A DNA stretch of 64,000 nucleotides from Rhypophila decipiens. Taxonomy: Eukaryota > Ascomycota > Sordariomycetes > Sordariales > Naviculisporaceae. The stretch spans positions 248,001 through 312,000 of the forward strand of contig MU858055.1 of assembly GCA_033297075.1 (NCBI GenBank), in the 5' to 3' direction. Positions 12,301-23,899 of this stretch are shown in pieces. Numbering within the stretch: the stretch's first letter is position 1; each line of letters begins with the position of its first letter. The position numbers and the translations under genes are program-made. The notes beneath the pieces were generated by a model, which searched no databases, had not been told where the DNA came from, and saw only the letters and a program-made list of their open reading frames with translations.

Positions 12301-14285
12301 GAGGAGACTGATCTCCCCCAGGTGAAGGTAAGTGTTTCGAAACCCTGGCTTCATTTTCATCCTGGCAAACGATACTGACTGCAGCAACTAGAACATGGCT
12401 CCACGTGCGAACGGGAAGCACGTCAGGAACAACGTAAGCGCCGTCCGGGGAAAGAACAAGAAGCCCCTGAACCCTCAGAAGACTTACAGTAAAAAGGCAA
12501 GGAAACGGCTCGAGAAGCAGCAGCGGCAGCGAGCCTCCCAGTCCCAGCAGCAGCAGAACCATCTCCAACCGAATCGGTCTTACGATATGCCTCCGGCAAG
12601 CGACGATGCAGATGGAGGCCCGCTGCTTCGTCTTGGAGAGGGTCTCGTCGTGGACTGGTTCCATACTGCCTTCGAAGAGGTTTTTGGCGGCAAATCGTTG
12701 ACCGACAGACAAGGCATGCGGACATATGCCGATCTCCAGGAACTGGAAGATCCAGCCATCGCACGCGGCAAGAAGCTGAGGGAGCTCCGTAGCAAGAATG
12801 GCATCCACCTCGATGATTGCCTCAACGAGTTCGAGAAGACGGAAACCCTCTCGGAACAGGACATGTGGTATTGCCCGCGCTGCAAGGAGCATCGCCGTGC
12901 CAGCAAGAAGTTTGATTTGTGGAAGACACCAGACATCCTCGTCGTCCATCTCAAGCGCTTCAGTTCCAGTGGCTACCGCAGGGAGAAGCTAGACATACTG
13001 GTCGACTTTCCCATTGAGGGGCTGGATTTGACCAGGAGGGTCCTTGACAGAGAGCAAGGGAAGGAGGAAATCTACGATCTCATTGCCGTGGACAATCACT
13101 GGGGTGGATTGGGCGGGGGACACTATACTGCCTTTGCGAAGAACTTTTTCGACGAAGAGTGGTATGAGTATAATGGTATGTCGTTTTTTCCTTCTCACCG
13201 AGACCTAGGCTGGTTCTGTTTGCTGACATTCCTTTCCTGTGCTAGACTCCAATGTTACAAAAACCAAGAACCCGGGCAGTGTCATATCTACGGGCGCCTA
13301 TCTCTTGTTCTACAGGCGCCGCTCTGCAGTTCCTCTTGGTGGACCCAAGTTTCAAGAGATCTTTGAGCGGTTCGAGCAAGGGCGCTCGGCGCCGGTCGAA
13401 GATGACACGACATGGGAGTCGGGGGAAGGTCAGCGTCTCGGCCAAGGCTCCTCCCTTCGTGGATCGCCGAGCGCTTCGACCGGAGCAGGTCTAATTCGCC
13501 CTCTAGGAAGTCGTGGTTTGGCTAGCAGCAATGGTGGATTTGCAGCTTCTAGTGGTTCTGTTCTTCTCCTCCCGTCGGCAGCGACAGACGACGAAGTCGA
13601 CATGCTGCCGAGTTACCAGGCGAGCACCAGCGGCCAAGACGGCGGGGCCCTCGATGAAGACGCCCCTGAAGTGCACGAGTTACTGTGGACGGACCCCGCA
13701 ACCCTCCACAACAGCATCGAGGCAGACGCTGAGGATGAAGGCATTGGCATGACAGACTACGATGTTCCAGACAGTAGGACCGTGGCTGGCATGACGGGCG
13801 TCTTCTCGTCGTCGTGGAACTTCGATAACATCAAGCGCCATGGGTCCGCAGTTGACGACGACGGGGCCAGCAACATTGCCGAACAAGACGACTCGTCCAA
13901 CAATGCCGATTACGCGTCAGATCAGGAGATGGGCGATGGGATGATGATACTGGCACCACACGGTCCTCACAGGCTGGGGGAAGAGCCCGGGTCTAACTAT
14001 GTGGAGCCCGACGAGCCGCTACTCCCACTGATTGAGGAAGATGACGGATTTGGAGCCTTTGAGACGACGTCGGGGCTGCCTCCCCTGGATGAGCCGTCAC
14101 ATCCGCAGCCGGATTACATATCTCAATTGACGGCGCAGTCTCTGAGGGATCATTTGGAGAACCCGGCCCACCAGCAAGTACATACCGTCCCAGCTCACTC
14201 GGGTGATGAGGATGCAGATAGCGACAAGGTTGCCGAGATCCATGTTGGGGAGGAGGAGGAGCTGAATGGGAGGCATTCGTTGTAG
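9307..14285 (+). CDS. UBP12: Ubiquitin-specific protease with DUSP and UBL domains (Ubp12 / USP15-like)
   Basis: Cysteine protease (C19) that removes ubiquitin from proteins. Four exons: 9307-11909, 11967-12327, 12392-13175 and 13246-14285 (introns 57, 64, 70 nt), giving 1595 residues. A DUSP domain lies at about 110-220 (LVSRKWLNKALDLG through ELFPKDAWDLIVSWYGL). The Cys box GLQNLGNTCYMNSALQC has catalytic C449. The USP fold is split by an insert with a ubiquitin-like segment (about 635-680) and a charged linker rich in Lys and Gln. The His box GGLGGGHYTAF has H1232, followed by WYEYND across the last intron. Domain order DUSP-USP-insert-USP matches yeast Ubp12 and human USP4/11/15. The long acidic C-terminal tail is probably disordered. 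The start is uncertain: the frame is open upstream to 8692 without an ATG, and 9307 is the first ATG after 8531. Family is secure; the Ubp12 orthology is likely. Confidence 0.9.
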
Positions 14286-15384
14286 TATACCATGCTCGCA
14301 TTAGCAGCGTTGAACTACGGCATGAGCTTTCTTCCTCGTTTCTTGACCGATCATTCTTAGTTCTACTTTCATTCTTTTTCTTCTCGTTGATGGTTAGCTG
14401 GGAGGTCTTTGGTTTTTTATGGTTCCACCGTGGAACTTGTCGTTCTTCATGGAGTTGAACTGTGATCGAGAGGTCACGTCACTCGGAGGGGTTTGGCAAA
14501 GGTTGGTAAAGGCGAGACCGACAGGCATACTAGTATTTGTTTAGGTTGTGTTTAGTTATGGAGTGGGAGCGGATTTTGTTGCATTCATGTCACATCATGT
14601 CAGCATTGACACTGAGCTTTGGACGAGCAGAAAAGTGATAGCGCGAAGGGGATCACCATTGCATGACGTACAGGAAGAGCATGATAACATGGAGAAGAAG
14701 GAGAGGAAGAGGAGCATGGTGGATAGCGGAACTGGTTATTTTTGTTCTGGTCTTCTTGCTTTGGTTTGCTTGGGTTGCGCTATTGGGAAGGCTGTTGATT
14801 ATTTCTTTATTGATTACACCCATTCCCTACAGCCAGCCACCCATTCAACCACACATCCATGAATGAAATCCATAGAGTTAGATGAGGAATTGATACCGTA
14901 CACACTGAAGCACTTATGTCACATGTTTACTTTTTTTTTAGCTGGGCTGTTTATTGTGTGATTGACCACCCACTCACTCACTCACCCCTGATGACGGCAT
15001 CGCCAGACCACCGAGCGGAAATAAGATCACGTCATTGAAGCGGACAAGTATGAGGGCTACTGTCCTCATGTTGGAATCTGTGACAGATGGCAGATGAGGC
15101 TTTTTTTTTTTTTTTCACCGAGTGGTCTTTTGACTGTGCATGCTTTCATCTTCATGTGTCTGTCTGGCCTTTTGTCCATGTGACCTATCTATATGGTATG
15201 CCTACGGGGGGCTTGCGATCAGGCTTTCACTAGTCGATTATACTCACAAGCCTCCGCGATGAGGTGATGTCGGAATATTCAATATCCCGAGTCGGAGTAA
15301 TAATGCTTCTTTCTCTCTGCTTTCGATACTTGAACGAGTGTCGGACTTTAGGTCTTACTGTCGTCGTAGTGTCCGTATACGGTA

Positions 15385-15428
15385 GACAGGACAGGACAGG
15401 ACGGTAAGACAGGACAGACAGGACAGGG
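15385..15428. repeat. Interrupted ACAGG microsatellite
   Basis: About eight copies of the pentamer ACAGG or close variants (AGACAGG, ACGG, ACAGACAGG) run head to tail in non-coding DNA downstream of the deubiquitinase gene. Confidence 0.8.
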
Positions 15429-15800
15429 CTTCTTCTTACACAGGGACTTATTTTTTTTGCCGAACAAATATGTCAGAATCTTATCTCTACTTGGCCACGT
15501 GGAGATGGTAGTATCTTGTGGGAGGTTTATCCGTCCATGTGTGACGGGCTTCCCGTTTGTTATGTTGCTAGCTCGGTTCGGATTTCGGAGAGATCGAGAT
15601 GTTCAGTTTGCGAGCCGAGTTACAGCCTGCCTGGCTGGGACAGAGTTTTTTCTACGGAAAGCATGACGCCGACTGGACAGATCATGAGGACTTGCAAGCA
15701 CAGTGCGTGTGTTTATGTGGGCGTATATGTTGGATTTTGGGTTTGGGGTCTGGTGGACTTTTGGCGGGCTTATATATATGTGGCTGGAACGGTCAGTCCG

Positions 15801-15819
15801 TAGGTAGGTAGGTAGGTAG
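15801..15819. repeat. TAGG tetranucleotide microsatellite
   Basis: Four perfect TAGG units followed by TAG. Similar TAGGTA steps recur singly elsewhere in this spacer, for example near 16670 and 17070. Confidence 0.85.
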
Positions 15820-18800
15820 ATAAACTGCTGATGGCGTGTTCAATCTTTGAGATTCTAGAAGGAAAGAAGTTTCATTCTCCGTTTAATTTGTTTGATTCGT
15901 TCCTCAGTCCGTTTTCCACGTGTAATTCAATGGTGTCTGCCATCTAGTTGTGCTTGTCATCTGTTCTGTCATACCCATCTTTTTAGTCCTTACGGCCTAG
16001 CTAGTCCCGTCCCCCCCCAACATCCGAGGATTTGGGAAAGACATGGACATGGGCACAAGGCAAGACGAGACATACCGAGGTGTCAAACATTTGGTGTATC
16101 TACGGTTTGTGTATGGTACTTGTACGTATACGTCTGCTGTACTTTTGCAATACGTACCGATATATTTGTCCAACATCATATGGTTAGCAAGGACAAGGAC
16201 AGGGGGAGGAATGTGAGACAGGATCTGGACGGGTACAGGGACCGAGGTTATGGGTTAACTAGCTGGTTGGTGGCTGATGAAGGCTTGCTTGCGTGCTTGA
16301 TATCATCATGTAAGTTTATAGGTGCGTTGCTGACTACCTACCGAGGGAACTCTCCGTATCAAGCTTCCATGGGGTGAGCGCGGCTTGCTTCATAGTGAAA
16401 GTTTGGGAAGTTTCGAAGCAGCAAGGTAGAATGATCTTATGCTAGATTTGAGTCTTGGATGGGAAAGTTGGACGACCTCCCATGGCTGTCGCGGTCGTGA
16501 TTGTATTCTTTTGGCCGATGATCGATGATAGCCGCCGAGGTCGGGAGCCCGCGTGGTAATTATACGTAATCTCGGGTTTTTTCCCGGCCTTATCCTGTAG
16601 TTGTACGTCGTCTAACACATAAAACTGCTCTTGATGAAGGAGTGAAAGTGACCGGCGAACAGGCACTAGCTAGGTAGGTTGGTAAGTAGCTACCTTCCTT
16701 TGACTATTATGTTTATAGGTGCACATGTGTAAAGATAAAAGGCCCTCCAAGTATTTGAGCATACCGTCCTCCATGGTGCGGGTTCGGCAGTTGTTCTTGC
16801 TCACATGTACGTTGTGCTCACGTTCCTACCCAGATACGCAAGGAAGGTTGGTGCGTACGTTTTCACGCCGTCGTCATCATGGCTGGAAAGGATAGATGTG
16901 GATAATCGGGATCTTGAAAAAGGTTAAAGGACCTCCCTTGGTCCTGGAGCCTGCAGCCTGGATCTGGATCGTGATTTAGATCTGGTGGGAGGCTGTCAGT
17001 TGCCGAGTAGAGTCCATACGGCACCTCTTGAAGTAGGAGGTAGGCAACACGTGGAAGTTGGTAGGCACCTAGGTAGGGACCTAAATCGGTTCGAGTTCCG
17101 TCAACAGAACGACTACCAGGTAAGCCACGGCATGGATAGATGATTCTTTGGCTGGCAGGCAGGTATGGAATGTGGTTGCCTGACTAACATTCTGACTGTG
17201 CCGTGGATACTAGACGGGACGAGGAAGGAGCAACTAATGAAAATGTTCCTACCCTAGGTACCTAGATATCGCTGACGGGCGGGAGAATAGCGGGACCTTG
17301 CTCGGCTCCTGCGGTCGACGTTCTGCAAAGAAACAAAAAGGCTTATGGGGATTTGTCCCGGGGACTTATTTTACGCGCCGTGATACCAATTCTGCGGGAC
17401 CCAGGAAGGCGCTACCGTGCTGTCTTGTCGGTTTTAAGGTCTGTCTGGCTCCACGAGACTACTAATTAGGTTTATGAAATGTCATGGTCGAGGTCACGGC
17501 CGATAAGTCCCATGTGTGAGCAAGCCCATTCTCACTAGGCCAGTGACGTGATTGTCCCCGGTGACCAAGTCCTACTCGGGGACTTTTCCAAGTTTAGACG
17601 CTTTGTTTCCTCAATGTCCTCGAGAGTGGAGATAGTACGTAGACATTGTCAAGGACAGCACGACTGCTTGCGTGTGTCTTTTCTCTTGTTGCTGTCCTCT
17701 CGACAACGTCTATCGTGGTGTTGCCTAGGGATCGACGTTCTTTTCTAACGCCCAGCCATGTCGTCGTTACAGACGTAGGGATGCGTAGTGTAGTAATACA
17801 CATATATACGTGCATGTGAGTAGAGTGTTTACGTCTGTAATGGTAGGAGAGGTGAGATATATTCGGGATGCGGGATGATACCCTGGACTTGGCCGAGAAA
17901 TAACACATTTTCTAACACGCTTCTAGAACGTCAACTTACCAACGTATTATTATACCGCAAGGTAACAGTTGTCGTAAGAAAGGGCTACCGTCTTTGGGAT
18001 AGGATAGAAAGTTCCTTGAGTTTGTTCTCTTCAGACTGGAATAGGCTTCTCGTCAGTTTTCGAGCAGCTGGAAACAGGTTGAACTTTGATCAGCGGACCA
18101 AGGGGACTTCTCTCATATGTTATGGTAAGATGACAAGTTTCCATAAGGTCATACTGGACTGGGGCGACACTATCACACTCGGTGATTGACCTTTAAAGTA
18201 CTTATATTCATCAAGTGCGAACTGAGGTTGAGAAGTGTTCATTTCTCTCGACAGGGCTGATATCATTGTTGTATGGCTAAACACAACAGGTTACTCCGTA
18301 CTAGTCTCTTCAAATACCGAAACCGATGCTTGGTACCCGTATCCGTATTATCTGGCTGTAACTCCGTAGAATTGCTCCGTATTGGCATTGCGAGACGGTC
18401 ATCTTGGCGAGCGCTTCCCTCCATCCCGCAAAGCTTTTCCTCAGGCGTCCTTGCCTGACCTTGGACCTTTTGGCACGCTATTGCAGCTGAGACTTGGGGC
18501 GGACGGAGCGGACAGATAACCCCCGGACTTGGCGGCAGGCCGTTCCAAACTTTAAGGTAACCCAAGTTTGAAATGTTACACAGCTGGAACCAAGCCACGG
18601 AGACTTTGACACGACTTTATGTCCAGTATCCGTACCCGCGGGGTTTACTCACACCATTCTGTCTAGCATGGAACTATCCGTACGTTATAAGACCGCTTCC
18701 ATGATGTGATGTATTAGTTCTCACCAACGCGTAAACATGATCTTCATCCTCATGATCCAGAGAGGAATACGGATACCCGGCGCACGTGGTGTGAGGGCGG

Positions 18801-19411
18801 AGGTAAGGCGAAGGGATCATACATGCACAGTATGTGGTGGTCGGTCGATATGCACCCGAGGAGCGGCATCTCCGAGAGCTAGAACTGCAATGTTCAGGTT
18901 TCCCATGATGGCAGCGGTTAACAGAATGAAATCTTTATTTTTGTCGGGCTCCGTAGCCGGCGGCAATTATGGCTTCCCATCGGCGATGAGCTGAGCACAT
19001 TGACAAAGATCAGCTGCGTTAGTTTCCTTGTTTGTCCTGTCTCGAGGTGATTCTGGAAGGGTTCTAGAAAAGTTCTTGGCCGAATTTTATTTCTTGGGGG
19101 GGTCATATGGGTTTATCTAATCACCGGCTTTGTCTGCAAGGCGGCAAGTACCTTCCTTGGCTTGCTTCTTCCAAGTTGGCCAATCAAGTACGGCTTCGTA
19201 CCTCTCTGGTCTCTCAATGGCCTACATATTTATTTGAGATGTACGGATAGATTGTACATATATGAAAAAGAGAGAAAAATGGTGTGAACGAAGAGGGGTT
19301 GCGGGGCGAGTATCGAGCGAATGATATCAGCTGATCACAGAGTTTGAGATCAGTCATAATATCGGAATGTAATTATACAGTGCCCCTCGATGGATAATTT
19401 ACCGTGCCTAG

Positions 19412-19437
19412 AGATATCAGATTGGTATCTGATATCT
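19412..19437. repeat. Perfect 11-bp inverted repeat with 4-nt loop
   Basis: AGATATCAGAT, loop TGGT, then ATCTGATATCT. The arms are exact reverse complements and could form a tight hairpin or cruciform. No gene, terminal repeat or target-site duplication was recognised around it. Confidence 0.75.
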
Positions 19438-22400
19438 TTCCCGTTCATCAAGTTTCCATAAAAGATGTACTCGTATGATAGGTGCCAGAGTTGCGCTTGC
19501 GCTCTACAACCAAGGTGAACAAGGTTGTGGCTTGAAAACCAAGTGGTAGAGGTCCACGGGTGGCATCCTGAGGAGAGATGAACTCGACGACCTCAGCTGA
19601 AAGTGAACATGGACGTGTTGTAGCGTCTTGAGAGTGCTATCAATGAGTCTTACTAACCTGTACATGGTTCCATATATCGCGGACAAGGAAGGGTAGTAGC
19701 AGATTCCAGAAATGCGGGTAGTCGGGACTGGATTCTCGGCCGGCATCCCAAACGTCTGCCCTAGCAATTTTGACTTTCCCACAAGACGACAAATGCCATC
19801 ATGATTTCCCACCGGGGGAAACCCGAGCATGCGGGTCGTCGGGAGAAAAAGTGGTTTAAAATATCTCATGAATCCACCCCTCCCTCGGTTTGTTTGCTCG
19901 CCAAGTTCCTTTGCTCGAGTCAGGTCGATGATGACCAGGACCACTTGGTTCAGCTCTTCAGCTGCTGAAGCACTGCTGAAGCTGTAGGGCGGCAGCTTGG
20001 GCGGGGAGTTTGTTTCCCTACATACGTAATTGGCTATGGAGATCTATAAACGAAAATATCGTCATACACGGATCAATAAGGCTGCCTGACAAGGAGTATC
20101 CTAGAGCCCGTGGCATCTCGATGTCATGAACGCTTGTCATCCGGAAGAACCAGGTACGGTAATACAGATACTGAGTACAAAGATGCCTGATGGACGATTA
20201 TCTCATTGTTCCCGTCGGTGGCATACCGGCATGGGAGGTTGGCGAGATCAACACAGGACCTAATACCCAGGAAATATCGATACGGAACTTTGCCTGTTGG
20301 GCACCATGTACTAGAGAAAATCGAGATATACAATCCAACCCTGGAAAGTTTGTTAGTTTGGTACGAATAGTGGCACCGACACCAGGGTCTCTGAGCCAGT
20401 GGTTTAGAAAGGGGAAAGAAGAAGAAATAGAAGTAAGTGTATCTAATATCCTTATTCTGCTGTGTTTTGGACGAGAAGTGGATTCGAGGTACTTGAAAGT
20501 GGAAAATATGTGGGTTTTGTACCGATTTAACAAACTTTCCAGGGTTGGATTGTATTAAAGCTAGAAACCATGGACACTAGTCTGTCCTACCTTTTTTCTT
20601 GTCCACGATCGTTTCATCGAGTGTTACCTCGCAGACGGGATGCTATGGTCGGGTCCTACCTCGTTCCCTAACTTCTTTTCTTATCACCTTTATTAGGCTT
20701 GGTTGTTGCTAATTTCAAATTCGCAGAGCAGATTGAGCAGAGAATTTGTCCCTCTTCAACCGAAGATCTTATTCTCGTGCGCGTGCTTCTTCGCAGCACA
20801 AATTTTGTCGTCGACAACCCTGCGTAGGAAAATCTGTGTGGTGCGACAATAGCACCGACTTCGTCCAGCGATTTACTGATTGATGATCCATCGGGTATTG
20901 AGCGTCCGTGCTAAATCGGGATACTTTGAGGAGATACCCGTCGGCATTGCCTGATCATGGTTGGTCCGTCCCCTCGAGATTGATATGAACGACAATGGAT
21001 TCGATACTGGTGTTTGCAGGTAGTCGTTGAGGCCTCGGTGATTTGTTTGGATTCGGATATAAGCATAGTAGTCAGATTGTATATTGATATACGCCTTCTG
21101 GCGAGCTGTACCGCGTCGGAGTCGCCTGCTTGGTCTCATCCGCCAAACGCAAGCATCTAATCCACGTAAGCTGGGCCCAGTTACGCCTGTGATGTCGAAG
21201 ACTGGCTGTTATTGCGAGTTCAGTTTTGATGTATGATCTGGTATCAAAGTCCAGTTCTGAGATCGACGGCGGGGACCATCCACCAAGGGAGGCCATGCCC
21301 ACCACATATACGTATCCACAAGGGAAATGTATTTCTCTGTTTGTGCCATCTATTTACGGATGCTTGCTAGCTTTAGGGTTCTTAGCATGGCATTTGCTCG
21401 GCTGTTTGATTCGGGAAGGATATCAAGTCCAGGAGAGCGTTACTAGCTGAAGTTTCTTCTGGCTTTGACTAAAACACGGAGCCGTACCGTTCGTTACCCC
21501 ACCATTAAACTCGTGATTTTCTCATACTCGCGCCGGCGAAATTCAGCTTCTCTGCTGACAGGATTGCCACCTCTTTCGCTTTGGCATGGAGAGAACATGA
21601 TGTCGATGTGGCTGGTATGTAAACACTAGTGCTGTCCAGTTGTATACCAATTCGCGGTCAAGGTTCGACGAGTTTTCGAGAAGGTCAGCAAAAACTGGGA
21701 CCTTTCTTCTCCAAACCGCTGGCCCCGCTGACTGGCTTCCAGAAGGAACTTGGGAAGGACGCGGTAAAAGTATCCACACTTCCCGCTCAAGCCTCCTTCC
21801 AATTGTTCCATACCTTCCAGAGGATCTTGAGCGGACCCACCCTTTTGTTCTGTTTCTGGCTGGGCCGAGACCCCTGCCACCTTGGCTGCCTTTTTGGCTT
21901 TTGCTTGGCCCCCAGCTCCGTCCCAAGAGGTTGCACGCGCCCTTGATGAAGGTCGTCGTTACCCCCTTCGCTTCTCGTTCGTTCGTAATGTTGACCTTCT
22001 GTAAAATTTCCCTGCTCCCCTCTTTCCCCTCAGTAGTAATATCACATCTTCATACTGTCCAGATACACCAGCAAAGTCCCGTCATTCGCTGACGAATGGG
22101 CTCCAAGTATGAAACCATGCGCGGCACAGTTCAACTGTCGGTCCATTATCTCGTCGCACCGCCGCTTCTGGGCGTGCGCCGTGAGGTTAATGGCTACAGG
22201 CTACGTCGTGTACTCCGTCTCAATGTGCGCAACGTAATTCAGACGGTCATCCAGTCGAGGTGGTCAATTCCGTGTGCTTACTTGTGAGGGTTCGCCCTGA
22301 TCAGCAAATCACAGGCTCCCAGCCATGTGACATTTGCTGCAAGCCGCCAAAGTACCGCCCCAAAGCTGTACAGAATCCTTCCACAGGTCCTTCTAGTAGC

Positions 22401-23899
22401 TTTTCCAGGGGGACTCGGAACCTTGATTTGGCCGTTTCTGTGCTTCTGTGTCCCCAGCCAGCCCACTTGGCAGACATCTCAAGATCACCACTTGCTCCTC
22501 AGCATGCACTGATTACACACCGCAGTACCAAGTACTCATGAAGTGGAGTTTGATCGTTTTTGTAACAGTTGAAAGTAAAAATTTGATTCTCAGAGGAAAG
22601 GACTGTCCAGATGCCCACTTTCCAAATGGTGTCGATATTCGAATGCCTAGTGCACAACGGATACCCCTACAGTGCAGTGTACCGTCGGCCGAGTCCGTTT
22701 CTTGCTCCGTCGTTCCTCACCCAAGTCCACCACACTAAGAACTAGTCTAGACTAACTTCAAGCACACACAAGTCCCCACCCGCTCCTTTCTTGGTGTAGT
22801 CCAACCTTTCATTATCTGCCCGACCCATGCCCTCCTTGCGCCTTTGCCAGGCCAATCCAGTCTAATCTTCGGGCGAGCACTAGAGCACGCAGTGGCAGCA
22901 CCAACCCACCCGGGCTTTCTGTCGCAATATGGTCGGCCAAGTGCGCCCGTGGACCTGCTTCTTCTCACCTTCCCAATTCCTTCGCTCTGTCCGTCGTAGT
23001 CTCCGTTCTCCGTATCCTTAGCTAGTATCCATACAGTACATAGCCGTTTACCAAACAACCGGACTCGGCAGTCTCTCCTACCTTTTTGCGCAATTCACAA
23101 AACTTCCCCTCAACCATCCATCCTCTTGCTTGCTCATCTACTTAATCGCTACCATGAAACACTAGCCACAACACCTTCAATAACCACCACAACTATCGAA
23201 ACTACCACTACCATTACCCATTCTCTCATCGCCGACAATACCATCGCTCCCACCAATCGCGACGAAATGCCGTCTCTCCAACATAATTCGATTGCTTGAT
23301 TGAACCGTCTCTTCTTCTCCCTTTGCGCGCAATATCGAATTGCAGCCAGCTGATCATCCACCTTGGCCTCCATTTACCCACAGCAGAGAGCTCGAAACCA
23401 CAAACATCCCCACTATCTAACATCTGAACAGCTCTCGCGATATCGAGCAGGGTACCCAACGAACATTGAAGGAATTGGCATTGATTGACGGATCGCTGTT
23501 ATCAAGCTTTACAAATCGCTTTTCGCATAACGAGAACGTTATTACTCGCCCAGAAGACCGGTTCAGTTCTCGTCTTGTGCTCCTGGGCGCGAGAATACGC
23601 CTTTCGACCTCGAAGCTTGACCTTGTATCGGTTCAACCTCGCGCGCGAACCCTCTTCGTCGCTCAATCGAAACCGAGATCGAAGCCATAACTGGAGTTGG
23701 GAGTTGCAATTTTCCAAGTCCACAGCCGAAGCGCGATTGGAGCCGGATTGCTGTCCAAATCGCGGCGTGGACAGTGTTGATCGGATATATTCTGTGCGTT
23801 CAAGCTGCTATCAGGGCCTTCGTCTCTGGTCCTGGCTACAGTCTAGGTCCTGGTGAAAGCGGACCTTAGTCGCAAGACTGGTCGCTTTTCAGGACCACC

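Larger units (their letters stand above)
14286..23899. other. Gene-poor interval of about 9.6 kb
   Basis: No gene can be supported over this span. Scattered open frames of 60-160 codons on both strands (for example 15892-16377 plus, 19504-19944 minus, 21640-22092 plus) show no family resemblance and overlap one another. It holds a T15 run at 15101-15115, ACAGG and TAGG microsatellites, a strong hairpin at 19412-19437 and many short CCTAGGTA-type palindromes. It is not obviously AT-rich, so I see no sign of heavy RIP. From about 23268 to 23899 the plus strand is free of ATG, and this part is probably the leader and promoter of the phosphodiesterase gene. Non-coding RNA genes cannot be excluded. 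Confidence 0.5.

Noticed and set aside
15892..16377. 161-codon open frame in the gene desert
   Set aside because: No domain or conserved look, TATA- and palindrome-rich DNA; probably random.
17084..17105. Possible tRNA B box (GGTTCGAGTTCC)
   Set aside because: No matching A box or cloverleaf arms upstream; no tRNA could be drawn.
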